A stretch of 64,000 nucleotides of DNA from Burkholderiaceae bacterium (GCA_016790175.1 JAEUPI010000140.1:23542-87541), one strand, 5' to 3'. Positions 30,717 to 41,097 are shown, numbered from the stretch's first letter. Made by a program: numbers and translations. Notes: generated by a model not told the origin, from the sequence alone.

Positions 30717-31949
30717 CTACCCAGGAGGTTCGGCGGGCGAGTTGTCGGCACGGCCCGCCAGCCAAAGCATGGTGCTGCCGACGAGCCCTGCAATCAACGA
30801 GCCGCACAACACGCCGAGCTTCACCTGGACGTCGTACGACGGTCCCTGCCCTTCGAAGCCCAGCGTACCGATGAACAGGCTCATCGTGAATCCGACGCCG
30901 CACAGCGCCGCGACGCCGGCGATCTGTGTCCAGCCGGCCTGCGCGGGCCGGCGGGCGAGGCCCAGCTGCACCATCAGCCAGACGCTGCCGAAGACACCCA
31001 GGAACTTGCCGACGACCAGACCGAGCACGATGCCGAGCGTCACCGGAGCGGCGAGCGCCGCGACACCGGCGCCCTGTAGCGACACGCCGGCGTTGACGAA
31101 CGCAAAGCACGGCAGCACGCCGAACGCCACCCAGGGGTGCAGGCCGTTCTCGAGCTCGAGCGCGGGTCGGCGATCGCCGGACCCGCGGGTCGGAATCGCC
31201 AGCGCGGTGACCACGCCGGCCAGCGTGGCATGCACGCCGGACTTCAGCACGAACAGCCAGATCACGAGGCCGACGAATACATAGGCCTCCACCCGTTCGA
31301 CACGTGCCGCCCGCAGTGCCGCCAGCGCCAGGATGCCGACCACAGCCCCGGCCAGCATCGTCAACGAGAGCTGCTCGGTGTAGAAGAGCGCGATGACGAT
31401 GATGGCGCCCAGGTCGTCGATGATGGCCACGGCGGTGAGGAACACCTTGAGCGAGATCGGCACTCGCCGTCCGAGCAGGCTCAACACACCGAGTGCAAAG
31501 GCGATGTCGGTGGCCGTGGGGATCGCCCAGCCGCGCAACGCCACGGCGTCGCCCCGGTTGATTGCGGCGTAAATCAACGCCGGCACCGCCATGCCGCCGA
31601 GCGCGGCCACCATCGGCAGCAGGGCCTGCCTGCGGTCGGCCAGCTCGCCCTGCGTCCATTCGCGCTTGATCTCGAGGCCCACGAGAAAGAAGAACACCGC
31701 CATCCACAAGTCGTTGACCCAGACCAGCAACGGCTTGGCAAGCACCAGTGCATCGCCACCGATGCGCACCTCACCCGGCAGCTGGATCCACGCGAAGTAG
31801 TGCGGCGCCCAGGGCGAATTGCTGAGCAGCAACGCCGCAAGCGCCGCGGCGCCGAGCACCAGACCGCCAGACGATTCGTGCTCGAAGAAACGCAGCCACG
31901 CTGGCGTGGTGCGTCCGGCGTCGGAGCCGGTGTCCTTGTCAGCTTGCAT
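30717..31949 (-). CDS. nhaA: Na+/H+ antiporter NhaA
   Basis: A 410-residue inner-membrane antiporter exchanging protons for sodium in pH and salt homeostasis. It has about 12 transmembrane segments. The motif WAIPTATDIAFALGVLSLLG matches the unwound TM IV, and the paired aspartates of the ion site are in TAVAIIDDLGAIIVIALFYT. VFFFLVGLEIKREW matches TM II. The start is placed at ATG 31949 (MQADKDTG); an in-frame ATG at 32030 would add a non-membrane extension not usual for NhaA. It is divergent from the fumarase gene. Confidence 0.94.
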   Translation of the reverse strand: MQADKDTGSDAGRTTPAWLRFFEHESSGGLVLGAAALAALLLSNSPWAPHYFAWIQLPGEVRIGGDALVLAKPLLVWVNDLWMAVFFFLVGLEIKREWTQGELADRRQALLPMVAALGGMAVPALIYAAINRGDAVALRGWAIPTATDIAFALGVLSLLGRRVPISLKVFLTAVAIIDDLGAIIVIALFYTEQLSLTMLAGAVVGILALAALRAARVERVEAYVFVGLVIWLFVLKSGVHATLAGVVTALAIPTRGSGDRRPALELENGLHPWVAFGVLPCFAFVNAGVSLQGAGVAALAAPVTLGIVLGLVVGKFLGVFGSVWLMVQLGLARRPAQAGWTQIAGVAALCGVGFTMSLFIGTLGFEGQGPSYDVQVKLGVLCGSLIAGLVGSTMLWLAGRADNSPAEPPG

Positions 31950-31970
31950 GCAGAACTCGTTGGCTACACT
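31944..31970 (+). promoter_or_regulatory. Candidate promoter of the fumarase gene
   Basis: TTGCAT and TACACT are 15 bases apart, 72 bases before the start codon. The -10 lies in GGCTACACTG, identical to the sequence upstream of nfeD (878-887). It overlaps the nhaA start region on the other strand. Confidence 0.3.
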
Positions 31971-32041
31971 GGAACGGCCCGGCGCATGCGCCGACCTGCC
32001 CATTCGCGCGGCAGCCCGGGGTTCGAACACAGAGGATCCGT

Positions 32042-33568
32042 ATGGCCACCAGCATCTCGCAAAACGATCTGATCGACAGCATCGCCGCCGCGTTGCAGTA
32101 CATCAGCTACTACCACCCGGCCGACTATATCCAGCATCTCGCGCGTGCCTACGCCGCCGAGCAGAGCCCCGCGGCCAAGGACGCGATGGCCCAGATTCTC
32201 ACCAACTCGAAGATGTGTGCCGAAGGCCGGCGCCCGATCTGCCAGGACACCGGCATCGTCAATGTGTTCCTCAAGATCGGCATGGATGTCCGGTTCGCGG
32301 GGTTCACCGGCTCGCTGGCCGATGCCGTGAACGAAGGCGTGCGCCGCGCCTATCTGGACCCCGACAACAAGCTGCGCGGATCGGTGCTCGCCGATCCGCA
32401 GTTCGAACGCAAGAACACCTTGGACAACACGCCCGCGGTGATCCACATGGAGCTGGTGCCCGGCGACACGGTCGATGTCAATGTCGCGGCCAAGGGCGGC
32501 GGCAGCGAGAACAAGAGCAAGTTCGTGATGATGAACCCCAGCGACAACCTGGTCGACTGGGTGCTGAAGACCGTGCCCACCATGGGCGCTGGCTGGTGCC
32601 CGCCGGGCATGCTCGGCATCGGCATCGGCGGCACGGCCGAGAAGGCGATGCTGCTGGCCAAGGAAGTGCTGATGAAGCCGATCGACATGTTCGAGCTGCG
32701 CCGGCGCGGGCCGCAGAACAAGCTCGAGGCACTGCGCATCGAGCTGTGCGACAAGGTCAATGCGCTGGGCATCGGCGCGCAGGGCCTGGGTGGACTGACG
32801 ACCGTGCTCGACGTGAAGATCGCGACCTACCCCACACATGCCGCCAGCAAGCCGGTGGCGATGATCCCCAATTGCGCCGCCACCCGGCACGCACACTTCG
32901 TGCTCGACGGATCGGGGCCCGCGTATCTCGAGCCGCCGAGCCTCGACCTGTGGCCCGACGTGCAATGGCAACCCGACTACAACAAGAGCAGGCGCGTCAA
33001 CCTCGACTCACTCACCAAGGCCGAGGTCGCGAGCTGGAAGCCCGGCGATACGCTGCTGCTGTCGGGCCGCATGCTCACCGGCCGCGACGCGGCCCACAAG
33101 CGCATCCAGGACATGCTGGCCAGAGGCGAGAAGCTGCCGGTGGACTTCAGCAACCGGGTCATCTACTACGTGGGCCCGGTCGACCCGGTGCGCGACGAGG
33201 TGGTCGGCCCGGCGGGACCCACCACCGCGACGCGCATGGACAAGTTCACCGAGATGATGCTGGCGCAAACCGGGCTGATCGCGATGGTCGGCAAGGCCGA
33301 GCGCGGGCCGGTGGCCATCGAGGCGATCCGCAAACACCGCAGCGCGTACCTGATGGCGGTGGGCGGCGCCGCCTACCTGGTGGCCAAGGCGATCAAGGCG
33401 GCCAAGGTGCTCGCCTTCGCCGACCTCGGCATGGAGGCGATCTACGAGTTCGATGTCAAAGACATGCCGGTCACCGTGGCCGTCGATGCCGGCGGCACCA
33501 GTGTGCACGACACCGGCCCGCGCGAGTGGCGCTCGCGCATCGAGAAGATCCCGGTTTCCGCGGCCTGA
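32042..33568 (+). CDS. Class I (iron-sulfur) fumarate hydratase
   Basis: A 508-residue [4Fe-4S] enzyme that interconverts fumarate and malate in the TCA cycle (FumA/FumB type, not homologous to FumC). The N-terminal cluster domain carries ICQDTGIVNVFLK, GAGWCPPGMLGIGIGG and PNCAATRH, whose three cysteines bind the cluster. The C-terminal beta domain begins near residue 330, with SGRMLTGRDAAHKR and TRMDKFTEMMLAQTG. Length and motifs are complete. It converges with the GGDEF-EAL gene across 20 bases. Confidence 0.95.
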   Translation: MATSISQNDLIDSIAAALQYISYYHPADYIQHLARAYAAEQSPAAKDAMAQILTNSKMCAEGRRPICQDTGIVNVFLKIGMDVRFAGFTGSLADAVNEGVRRAYLDPDNKLRGSVLADPQFERKNTLDNTPAVIHMELVPGDTVDVNVAAKGGGSENKSKFVMMNPSDNLVDWVLKTVPTMGAGWCPPGMLGIGIGGTAEKAMLLAKEVLMKPIDMFELRRRGPQNKLEALRIELCDKVNALGIGAQGLGGLTTVLDVKIATYPTHAASKPVAMIPNCAATRHAHFVLDGSGPAYLEPPSLDLWPDVQWQPDYNKSRRVNLDSLTKAEVASWKPGDTLLLSGRMLTGRDAAHKRIQDMLARGEKLPVDFSNRVIYYVGPVDPVRDEVVGPAGPTTATRMDKFTEMMLAQTGLIAMVGKAERGPVAIEAIRKHRSAYLMAVGGAAYLVAKAIKAAKVLAFADLGMEAIYEFDVKDMPVTVAVDAGGTSVHDTGPREWRSRIEKIPVSAA

Positions 33569-33581
33569 GGCGGCTGCGCGT

Positions 33582-33605
33582 CCGTGGCTCAGGCAGGAGC
33601 CACGG
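33582..33605. terminator. Hairpin between convergent fumarase and GGDEF-EAL genes
   Basis: A 9-bp stem (CCGTGGCTC / GAGCCACGG) with a 6-base loop begins 14 bases after the fumarase stop and overlaps the stop codon of the opposite gene. It lacks a T-run, so it is only a possible bidirectional terminator. Confidence 0.4.
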
Positions 33606-36327
33606 CCTGGTGGCGGGCCAGGAATTCGGGCACATCGGCGGCCGGCATCGGCCGCGCCACCAGATAGCCCTGCAACTCGTCGCAGCCCAGTTCGCTCAGT
33701 CGCTGCGCCTGCTCGGGCGTCTCGACACCCTCGGCCACCACCTGCATGTTCAGCGCACGCGCGAGCGCAACGATCGATCGCGTGACTGCCATCGCAGACG
33801 AACTTGTCGCGAGTTCGATGACGAAACTGCGATCCACCTTGAGGATGCTGATGGGCAGTTTCTGCAGGTACGACAGCGACGAGTAACCCGTGCCGAAGTC
33901 GTCGAGCGCGATCTGCACACCCAGCCGGCGTACGGCGCGCAAGGCGGCGATCGCGGGTCCGGAGTCGCCGACGAAGATGCTCTCGGTCACCTCGATCTCC
34001 AAGGCGTCGGGCGGAATACCGGTGCGCTGCAGCGCGGTGGCAATCTGCTCAACGAACGACGGGTCATGCAGCTGCCGAGTCGACACATTGACGGCCACCG
34101 TGCGCAGCGGGAGGTGCCGGGCGCGCCAGGTGGCGACCTGACGGCACGCGGCTTCGATCGCCCAATGACCCACGGGTCCGATGAGCCCGGTTTCCTCGAG
34201 CAGTTGAACGAAGCGCCCTGGCGCCACGAGACCGCGCTGCGGATGCCGCCAGCGCAGCAGCGCCTCGGCCGAGTGGACATCGCCTGAACGCACGCGCTCG
34301 CGCGGCTGGTAGTGCAACTCGAACTCGCCGCGTTCGAGCGCAAATTGCAGGTCGGCCAGGATCTCAGAGCGCTCGCTGATGCGCACGTCCATCTGCGCCT
34401 CGAACCAGGCCGCGCAGTGACCACCACGTGCCTTGGCGCTGTACATCGCCATGTCGGCGCGGCGCAGCAGGTCCGTCACCGAGTGGCCGTCGTCCGGATG
34501 ATGGGCGATCCCTATGCTCGCCGCGACAGCCACCGATCGGCCCTGGATCGACATCGGTTCGGCCAGGCCTCTGACGATCGCCTCGGCCAGTGTCTGCGCC
34601 TCGGCGCGCGCGCCCGGCATCAGCACCACGAATTCATCGCCGCCGGGTCGCGCCACGAGCCCCTGCGCGGGCACTGCCGCGCCCAGGCGCCGAGCCATTT
34701 CGCGCAGCAGATCGTCGCCGGCCTGATGACCCAGCGCGTCGTTGACTTCCTTGAAGCGATCGAGGTCGATGAACAGCAGCGACAACGGAACGGGCGAACC
34801 CATGCCCTGCTCCAGCGCCTCGAGCATGCCACTGCGATTGGCCAGACCGGTGAGGCTGTCGCGCGTGGCGCGTTCGACGAGACGCCGTTCCCGGTCGGCC
34901 GCGGTGAGCGCCACTGCCACGCGCGTGCCGAGCTCGTCGATCTCGCGCTGCGCATCGGACGACGGCATGCCGTCGTCCGCGACAGCCACGACGATCAGCG
35001 CGACCAACGAGCCTTCCATGCGCACAGGCCTCACATGCAGCCGGGCGGCGCCCCAGTCGGTCGACTGCATCAACGCCTGCGGCAAGGCGGCGCAGCGCTT
35101 CAGCTCGTCACCCGGGCCCAGATCGGCGCACAAGGATTCGGCCTGCGGCAGGCTGGCCAGTGTGAAAGCTCCGCTCGCACGATGCAGGCGAGCCAGGCCG
35201 CGCGGCGAACGATCGATCTCCACGACGAGCACGGACGCCCCCGGTATCAGCTGGGTCACGCGTTGTGCCACGCGTTGCAGGATGCCCGGGACATCCAGGC
35301 CATTGAGAATGGCGCGGTCGATGGCTGAATGCACCTCGAAGGCCTCGACCTGTTGCCCGAGGTGTTCGGCCATGTGGTTGAACGACTGCGCCAATTCGCC
35401 GAACTCGTCGGCGCTGTCGTGGTTCACCCGTGCAGAAAAGTCGCGGCCCGACAGCCGCCGCGTGCCGGCGATCAGCCGCTCCAGCGGCACCATGGTGCGC
35501 CTCACCTGCACCAGGCCGAGCATGACCACCAGCAGCAGCGTGGCCAGAACGCCGAGCCCGGCGGTCCGGATCAGCGCAACCGAATCCAGCGACACATCGG
35601 CGGCGCGGTCCAGGTTCATGAACACCCAGTCGTCGACACCGAAATCCGAGCGCAGGAAGAGGCCCCAGCGCGCCGGCTGCGAAACCGCGGCGTCTTCGCC
35701 GGCCGGCGAGGCGCCGACCAGGTTCGACCACGGACAGTAGATGATCTGACCATGCATCGTGAAGACACAGACACGGTGACCGGTCGCATCTGCGCGCAAC
35801 TCGCCGAACAGGAAGCCCGGCTCGACTTCGGCAATCCAGCGACTGCCCGATGGTTCGCGTGGCGGCAGCGCGATCAGCGCCGGCGCCGCCTCGTCACCGG
35901 CCGCGACACCCAAGAACAAGCCGGCCGTCGCGCGGCTGGTCGCCTGCGCCGGGTCGGTCAGGGACTCGCGCCACCGCTCCCACAAGGCCCGGTCGCCGGC
36001 CTCGTACATGCCTTGACCGTCGACCTTCGCGACGTCACGCAGCACGGGCCCTCGCCGTGCGTCGCTCGCCGTCGGGGTCTTGGTGCTGCCCTGATCGGCG
36101 ACGACCTGCAGCAGCGTGCGCGCCACGAGCAGGTTGTCCAGCACCGAGAGTCCGGCGAACTTGGCGGCCTGGACCCGCTGCTTCTGCGCCTGCGTCGCGA
36201 AATGTTCGCTCAGCGCGTCATGGATGAGCCAGCCGAACAGCCCAATCGGCACGGCCGCCGCGATCATCAGGGTCCAGAAGATCCGCCGCCCGGCTCGGCT
36301 GCGCAGGAAGAAGCCGTGGATCCTCAC
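33589..36327 (-). CDS. Membrane sensor with HAMP, GGDEF and EAL domains (c-di-GMP turnover)
   Basis: A 912-residue protein. Transmembrane segments at about 17-37 and 258-280 bound a periplasmic sensor domain. A HAMP linker (about 280-335), a GAF-like region (about 340-490), GGDEF (about 505-665) and EAL (about 680-912) follow. GGDEF is intact (562-566), so diguanylate cyclase activity is possible. No RxxD inhibitory site is seen just upstream. The EAL domain has EALLRW (688-693) and DFGTGYSSL...KVDRSFV, the residues needed for phosphodiesterase activity. The net direction cannot be predicted. A pseudopilin-like gene lies 36 bases upstream on the same strand. Confidence 0.92.
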   Translation of the reverse strand: MRIHGFFLRSRAGRRIFWTLMIAAAVPIGLFGWLIHDALSEHFATQAQKQRVQAAKFAGLSVLDNLLVARTLLQVVADQGSTKTPTASDARRGPVLRDVAKVDGQGMYEAGDRALWERWRESLTDPAQATSRATAGLFLGVAAGDEAAPALIALPPREPSGSRWIAEVEPGFLFGELRADATGHRVCVFTMHGQIIYCPWSNLVGASPAGEDAAVSQPARWGLFLRSDFGVDDWVFMNLDRAADVSLDSVALIRTAGLGVLATLLLVVMLGLVQVRRTMVPLERLIAGTRRLSGRDFSARVNHDSADEFGELAQSFNHMAEHLGQQVEAFEVHSAIDRAILNGLDVPGILQRVAQRVTQLIPGASVLVVEIDRSPRGLARLHRASGAFTLASLPQAESLCADLGPGDELKRCAALPQALMQSTDWGAARLHVRPVRMEGSLVALIVVAVADDGMPSSDAQREIDELGTRVAVALTAADRERRLVERATRDSLTGLANRSGMLEALEQGMGSPVPLSLLFIDLDRFKEVNDALGHQAGDDLLREMARRLGAAVPAQGLVARPGGDEFVVLMPGARAEAQTLAEAIVRGLAEPMSIQGRSVAVAASIGIAHHPDDGHSVTDLLRRADMAMYSAKARGGHCAAWFEAQMDVRISERSEILADLQFALERGEFELHYQPRERVRSGDVHSAEALLRWRHPQRGLVAPGRFVQLLEETGLIGPVGHWAIEAACRQVATWRARHLPLRTVAVNVSTRQLHDPSFVEQIATALQRTGIPPDALEIEVTESIFVGDSGPAIAALRAVRRLGVQIALDDFGTGYSSLSYLQKLPISILKVDRSFVIELATSSSAMAVTRSIVALARALNMQVVAEGVETPEQAQRLSELGCDELQGYLVARPMPAADVPEFLARHQAVAPA

Positions 36328-36363
36328 CGGGCTTCACCGTGCGCAGGCGTCATGTCGGCCCGC

Positions 36364-36882
36364 TCAGTAGTCGGCGGCGGGTCCGACGAACTTGCCGTTG
36401 TTGCCGCGCACGATGTCGTCGCGGCTCATCTGTGCGGTCAGCGGCGGCGCCGAGCGCCCGTCGGGGCCCATGCTGTACAGGTCGAAGTCGGTGTTGATCG
36501 GCACCAGCGAATGGTCCTTGCGTGCATGGCCGCGCGCACCGCGCGCGTTCATGTTCAGGTATCGATAGGAATTGCCCCATGGGTCCTTGGGGTCTCCCAG
36601 CCCGACGTCGGCCAGCGACGGCGGATAGTCGCGCGCGTCTTGGAAATAGCGTTCGATCGCGCTTGACATCATCGTGATGTCACGGATCGCCTGGTCGCGT
36701 TTCACCCGCTCGCGATAGCCGTTCCACGCCGGAACGGCCAGGCTCATCAGCACGGCGAAGATCCCCAACGCCACCGCCAACTCGACCAGCGTGAAGCCAC
36801 GCCGCGTTCGCGCGGCCGGCCCGCGGCCGGCATGTTCGATGTGTCGCTCCCGGCGCACAGCGCCGCCCCCCGCGATTTCCAT
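36364..36882 (-). CDS. Type II secretion / type IV pilin-like pseudopilin
   Basis: About 172 residues with a type III (prepilin) signal: RRG|FTLVELAVALGIFAVLMS, cleaved before Phe with Glu at +5, then the hydrophobic assembly helix. The C-terminal part resembles GspG-like pseudopilins (DPKDPWGNSYRYLN and a short acidic segment near the end). The ATG at 36882 gives a long 29-residue leader; an internal GTG gives about 21 and may be the true start, and an upstream ATG at 36915 is also in frame. No other pilus or secretion gene adjoins it, so it is an orphan that must use assembly machinery encoded elsewhere. Confidence 0.82.
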   Translation of the reverse strand: MEIAGGGAVRRERHIEHAGRGPAARTRRGFTLVELAVALGIFAVLMSLAVPAWNGYRERVKRDQAIRDITMMSSAIERYFQDARDYPPSLADVGLGDPKDPWGNSYRYLNMNARGARGHARKDHSLVPINTDFDLYSMGPDGRSAPPLTAQMSRDDIVRGNNGKFVGPAADY

Positions 36883-37007
36883 GGTGCCTGCATTCTCGGC
36901 ACCGAGGACCGGCACTTGAGCGTCAACAGATCACATTCGGTTGCACGTCCTCCGCGCTCGCGGCGGAATGAGCAGTTCCGCACGCACCAGCAATGCAACA
37001 GAGCCGA

Positions 37008-38246
37008 TCAGGCCTGCCGCACCACCCGCTGCGGATACGGAATCTCGACGCCCAGTTCGGTCAGGCACCTCAGCGCAGCCAGGTTCACGTCGCTGCGCAC
37101 GTTGCCCTGGCCGTTCTCGGGGTCGCCGATCCAGAACACGATCGTGAGTTCGAGCCCGTCGGCGGCGAAATTCGACAACTGCACGCCGGGCGCCGGATCG
37201 GCCAGCACCCGCGGCACGCCGGCGACGGCGGCCTGCAACGCCGGCATCACACGATCGAGATCGCTGCCGTAGGCCACCTGCACGGCGGTCGTCGACGCCA
37301 CCTTGGTGTCGGCGAACGAACAGTTCTCGACGCGCTGGGTGATCAGCAGTTCGTTGGGCACGATCGACTCGCGCCCGTTGAGCGCCCGGATCACCGTGTA
37401 GCGTGTGGTGATGTCGGTGATGCGGCCTTCGAAGTTGTCCACGCGCACCACGTCGCCGATGCGCAGGCTGCGCTCGGCCAGGATCACGAAGCCCGACACG
37501 TAGTTGGCGGCCAGCTTCTGCAGGCCGAAGCCGATGCCCACGCCGACGGCGCCGCCGAGCACACCGAGGGCACCGATCGGGATGCCCGCCGCCGACAGCG
37601 CCACCAGCAGGCCGATCAGCATCAGCACCGCGCGCGTGGCGTTGGCCGCGATCTTGCGCAGCGACAGGTTCACGCCGCCAGCCGCGAGCAGCCGCGCCTC
37701 GATCGCCGCCGAGAGCCACAGCACCAGCACCAGCGCGGCCAGCGCGGTGAACGCGCCTTCCAGCAGGCTGCGCAGCGAGACGTTGGTGCCGGCGATCTTC
37801 CACTGCAGCGCGTCGAGTTCGGCCAGCACCAGCGGCAGCAGGTCGGTGATCCACAGCACCAGCATCAGCCAGACGCCCCACGACACCGTGCGCTCGACCG
37901 TGCGCACGACCGGCGACTTCGGAAAGGCCACGTGCAGCACACGCACGACGACGCGAATGATGGCCAGGCTCGCGAGGATCGGCACCGCGAGCTTGAGCAG
38001 CGCGATCGTCAGATGCGGCGCCAGCGCCAGGCGGGCGATCCAGGTCAGAGCCAGCGCCAGCAGCGGGAACAGCGCGCCATCGAAGCCGCGGTCACCGAAC
38101 CAGATGCTGCCTTTGGATCGGCGACGCGTCAGCCGCACCAGGGCCCAGGCGAATGCCACGCAAAGGGCCAGCACGCCCAGCTCTGCCAGCGCGGCGGGGC
38201 GCATCAGCGCGGCGAGCAGCTCGCCGAGGCTTTCCTTGCCGGCCAT
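37008..38246 (-). CDS. MscS-family mechanosensitive ion channel
   Basis: A 412-residue channel with about six hydrophobic segments before the conserved pore helix TM3. The pore region LGVLGGAVGVGIGFGLQKLA shows the Gly/Ala packing pattern of MscS. The beta domain RSLRIGDVVRVDNFEGRITDI and the following RALNGRESIVPNELLI are typical. It opens under membrane tension to release solutes in osmotic downshock. It begins 3 bases after the stop of the deacetylase-like gene, so the two form an operon. Confidence 0.92.
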   Translation of the reverse strand: MAGKESLGELLAALMRPAALAELGVLALCVAFAWALVRLTRRRSKGSIWFGDRGFDGALFPLLALALTWIARLALAPHLTIALLKLAVPILASLAIIRVVVRVLHVAFPKSPVVRTVERTVSWGVWLMLVLWITDLLPLVLAELDALQWKIAGTNVSLRSLLEGAFTALAALVLVLWLSAAIEARLLAAGGVNLSLRKIAANATRAVLMLIGLLVALSAAGIPIGALGVLGGAVGVGIGFGLQKLAANYVSGFVILAERSLRIGDVVRVDNFEGRITDITTRYTVIRALNGRESIVPNELLITQRVENCSFADTKVASTTAVQVAYGSDLDRVMPALQAAVAGVPRVLADPAPGVQLSNFAADGLELTIVFWIGDPENGQGNVRSDVNLAALRCLTELGVEIPYPQRVVRQA

Positions 38247-38249
38247 CGC

Positions 38250-39185
38250 TCAGACGTCGGCCAGCACGCGCAGATGGGCCGCCACGCTGCGCGCCAGCGC
38301 GCTGAGGTTGTAGCCGCCTTCGAGGCACGAGACGATGCGGCCCTGCGCATGGCGGTCGGCGATCTGCTTGATGCGCCGGGTGATCCACTCGTAGTCGGCC
38401 TCCACCAGGCCCAGCTGTCCGAGATCGTCTTCGCGGTGTGCGTCGAAGCCGGCGGAGATGAACACCATGCGCGGCGCGAACTCGTCCAGGCGCGGCATCC
38501 ACATCTCGTCGATCAGGCCACGCAGCTCGGTGCCGCGGGTGTACGGCGCGACCGGCAGATTGACCATGTTGGTGCCCTTGGGCACGGTGCCGCTGCCCGG
38601 GTACAGCGGGTGCTGGAAGAAGCTCGCCATCAGCACGCGCTCGTCGCCGGCAATGATGTCTTCGGTGCCGTTGCCGTGGTGCACGTCGAAATCGATGATC
38701 GCCACGCGCTCGACGCCCAGCACGTCCAGCGCATGCCGCGCGGCGACCGCCACGTTGTTGTAGAAGCAGAAGCCCATCGCCGCATCGCGCGTCGCATGAT
38801 GGCCCGGCGGGCGCACGGCGCAGAACGCCGTGCGGCATTCGCCGCGATGCACGGCATCGGTGGCCGCCACCGCCGCGCCGGCCGCGCGCAGCGCCGCGCG
38901 GCGGGTCTGCGCGCAGGCGATGGTGTCCGGGTCGAACGCTACCCGCTCGCCCTGCGACTCCACCTCGCGCAACTTGTCGTCCAGCTCGAGCAGGTAATGC
39001 TCGGTGTGCGCCAGCAGCAGGTCGTCATGCTCGGCCAGCGGAGCGTCGTGGAACGACAACGCCATGTCGAGACCGGTGGCGCGCAGGTGATCGCTGATCG
39101 CGTCGAGCCGTTGCGGGCATTCCGGGTGGCCCCGCCCCATATCGTGCAAACGGCACTCGGCGTGGGTGAACAGCGCGGTGGTCAT
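38250..39185 (-). CDS. Histone deacetylase-superfamily enzyme (HdaH/AcuC-like)
   Basis: A 311-residue zinc-dependent amidohydrolase of the arginase/deacetylase fold. Metal ligands are in IIDFDVHHGNGTED (Asp and His), and the active-site His pair is in RPPGHHATRDAAMGFCFYNN; the later Asp is in ISAGFDAH. Bacterial members deacetylate acetyl-lysine or acetylpolyamines; the substrate here is unknown. Its neighbour is an MscS channel with a 3-base gap, and it is divergent from the MoxR operon. Confidence 0.9.
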   Translation of the reverse strand: MTTALFTHAECRLHDMGRGHPECPQRLDAISDHLRATGLDMALSFHDAPLAEHDDLLLAHTEHYLLELDDKLREVESQGERVAFDPDTIACAQTRRAALRAAGAAVAATDAVHRGECRTAFCAVRPPGHHATRDAAMGFCFYNNVAVAARHALDVLGVERVAIIDFDVHHGNGTEDIIAGDERVLMASFFQHPLYPGSGTVPKGTNMVNLPVAPYTRGTELRGLIDEMWMPRLDEFAPRMVFISAGFDAHREDDLGQLGLVEADYEWITRRIKQIADRHAQGRIVSCLEGGYNLSALARSVAAHLRVLADV

Positions 39186-39219
39186 TCGGGACTCTTGTCT
39201 TTTCGGGTAACGTCAGCGG

Positions 39220-40149
39220 ATGGCGTCGAAAGAACTCCCCCGCCAGCTCGCCGCTCTGGTGGATCAGATTAGCACGATCATCGTCGGCAAGCGGACGCAG
39301 ATCGAGGACTGCGTGGCCTGCTTGCTGGCCGGCGGCCACCTGTTGATCGAGGACGTGCCCGGCGTCGGCAAGACCACGCTGGCGCACACGCTGGCGGTCT
39401 CGCTCGGACTGAAGTTCTCGCGCGTGCAGTTCACCGCCGACCTCATGCCTTCCGACCTGGTGGGCGTGAGCGTCTACGAGCGCAGCAAAGAGGCTTTCGT
39501 GTTCCACCAGGGACCGGTGTTCGCCCAGGTGCTGCTGGCCGACGAGATCAATCGGGCGGGCCCGAAGACGCAGAGCGCGCTGCTCGAAGCGATGGAGGAG
39601 CACCAGGTTACCGTCGAGAACGAGACCCGTGCGCTGCCGCGGCCGTTCTTCGTGATCGCCACGCAGAACCCGACCGACCAGCTCGGCACCTACCCGCTGC
39701 CCGAGTCGCAGCTCGACCGCTTCTTGATGTGCATCACGCTCGGCTATCCGGACCGTGCGTCCGAGCGCGCGCTGCTGGCGGGCGAGGACCGGCGCGGCGC
39801 GATCGAGCGGCTGCAGCCGCTGATGTCGGCCCAAGCGCTGGTCGCCGCACAACGCGAGGTGCACGGCGTGCACGCATCGCCTGCGCTGCTCGACTACCTG
39901 CAGGCGCTGATCGCGGCGACGCGATCCGGCCAATGGTTCGTCGAGGGCCTGAGCCCGCGCGCCGGCATCGCCTGGCTGCGCGCGGCGCGTGCCCGTGCAC
40001 TGATGGCCCAGCGCGACTATGTGGCGCCCGACGACCTGCAGGCCATCGCGCCGCAGACGATCGCGCACCGCCTGGTGCCGGTGGCCGGCGCCGGCCGCGG
40101 CCGGATCGAGCAGGTGCGCGCCATGATGGAGTCGGTTGCGCTGCCGTGA
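39220..40149 (+). CDS. MoxR-family AAA+ ATPase
   Basis: A 309-residue MoxR ATPase with Walker A (EDVPGVGKTTLAHTL, about 45-59), Walker B (LLADEINRAGPKTQSALLEA, about 106-125) and the conserved MEEHQVTVE. MoxR proteins act as chaperones for partner proteins and are often encoded with DUF58 and transglutaminase proteins, exactly as here: the DUF58 gene overlaps by GTGA. It is the first gene of MoxR-DUF58-TgpA-MltB. Confidence 0.93.
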   Translation: MASKELPRQLAALVDQISTIIVGKRTQIEDCVACLLAGGHLLIEDVPGVGKTTLAHTLAVSLGLKFSRVQFTADLMPSDLVGVSVYERSKEAFVFHQGPVFAQVLLADEINRAGPKTQSALLEAMEEHQVTVENETRALPRPFFVIATQNPTDQLGTYPLPESQLDRFLMCITLGYPDRASERALLAGEDRRGAIERLQPLMSAQALVAAQREVHGVHASPALLDYLQALIAATRSGQWFVEGLSPRAGIAWLRAARARALMAQRDYVAPDDLQAIAPQTIAHRLVPVAGAGRGRIEQVRAMMESVALP

Positions 40150-41087
40150 TCCCGGTCAGGCTTCGTGCGTGGTTCGAGAACCGGCTGCCGGTCAGCGACA
40201 GTCAGACGCTGACCCAGAGCAACATCTACATCGTGCCGACCAAGGCGGGTTTCGCGTTCGCGCTGACGCTGGTGCTGATGCTGGTGGCCTCGATCAACTA
40301 CCAGCTCAATCTCGGCTACCTGCTGACCTTCCTGCTCGCCGGCAGCGCGCTGGTGTCGATGCACCTCACGCATGCCACGTTGCGCGGGCTCACGCTGCGG
40401 GTCAAGCCGCCGGCCCCGGTGTTCCTTGGCGACGGCGCCGAGCTCGACATCGTGCTCACCAACCCGAGCGGCACGCGCCACGGCATCGGCCTGGCGGTGC
40501 GGCATCAGCGGCCGTTCTCGTTCGCCTGGTGCGACGTGCCGGCACAAGGCAGTGCCACGGCCCGGGTGAGCTTCGTGCCGTTGCGGCGCGGTCTCACGCC
40601 GGTGCCGACGCTGATGGCCGAAACCCGCTTCCCGCTCGGGCTGTTTCGGGCCTGGACCATCTGGCGGCCGGCGGCGCAGGCGATGGCCTATCCCAAGGCC
40701 GAGGAGCCGCCGGCGCCGCTGCCGGCGACGAAGCCCGTGCCAGGCACCTCGACAGCCTCGCGCACCAGCGAAGGCGGCGAGTTCGACGGCGTGCGCAGCT
40801 ATCGTCGTGGCGATTCGCTGCGCCGCGTGGTGTGGAAGAAGGCCGCGCGCACCGGCGAACTCGTCAGTCGCGACACCAGCGAAAGCATGAACCGCGAGCT
40901 GTGGCTGGATTTCGAGAGCGCGGGTCTGAGCGACACCGAGGCCCGACTCTCGCGCCTGGCTGCCTGGGTGCTGGCGGCCGACCGGCTCGGCGTGGCCTAT
41001 GGCTTGCGCATCCCGGGCGTCGATCTGGCGCCCGGCCAGGGCGAGGCGCAGCGCCGCACCATGCTCGAGGCGCTGGCGCTGTGGTGA
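40146..41087 (+). CDS. DUF58 domain protein
   Basis: A 313-residue protein with two N-terminal transmembrane segments (about 34-52 and 56-74) and the DUF58 core SEGGEFDGVRSYRRGDSLRR (about 218-237), followed by a vWA-like remainder. GTG 40146 overlaps the MoxR stop, so I take it as the start; the frame stays open upstream but is antisense or shadow there. DUF58 proteins work with MoxR ATPases, probably in cell-envelope assembly; precise role unknown. Confidence 0.88.
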   Translation: MIPVRLRAWFENRLPVSDSQTLTQSNIYIVPTKAGFAFALTLVLMLVASINYQLNLGYLLTFLLAGSALVSMHLTHATLRGLTLRVKPPAPVFLGDGAELDIVLTNPSGTRHGIGLAVRHQRPFSFAWCDVPAQGSATARVSFVPLRRGLTPVPTLMAETRFPLGLFRAWTIWRPAAQAMAYPKAEEPPAPLPATKPVPGTSTASRTSEGGEFDGVRSYRRGDSLRRVVWKKAARTGELVSRDTSESMNRELWLDFESAGLSDTEARLSRLAAWVLAADRLGVAYGLRIPGVDLAPGQGEAQRRTMLEALALW

Positions 41088-41097
41088 GGCGGTCGCG

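Noticed and set aside
39729-40145. Upstream extension of the DUF58 frame inside the MoxR gene.
   Set aside because: MoxR motifs are in another frame here, and the GTGA overlap gives a normal DUF58 start.
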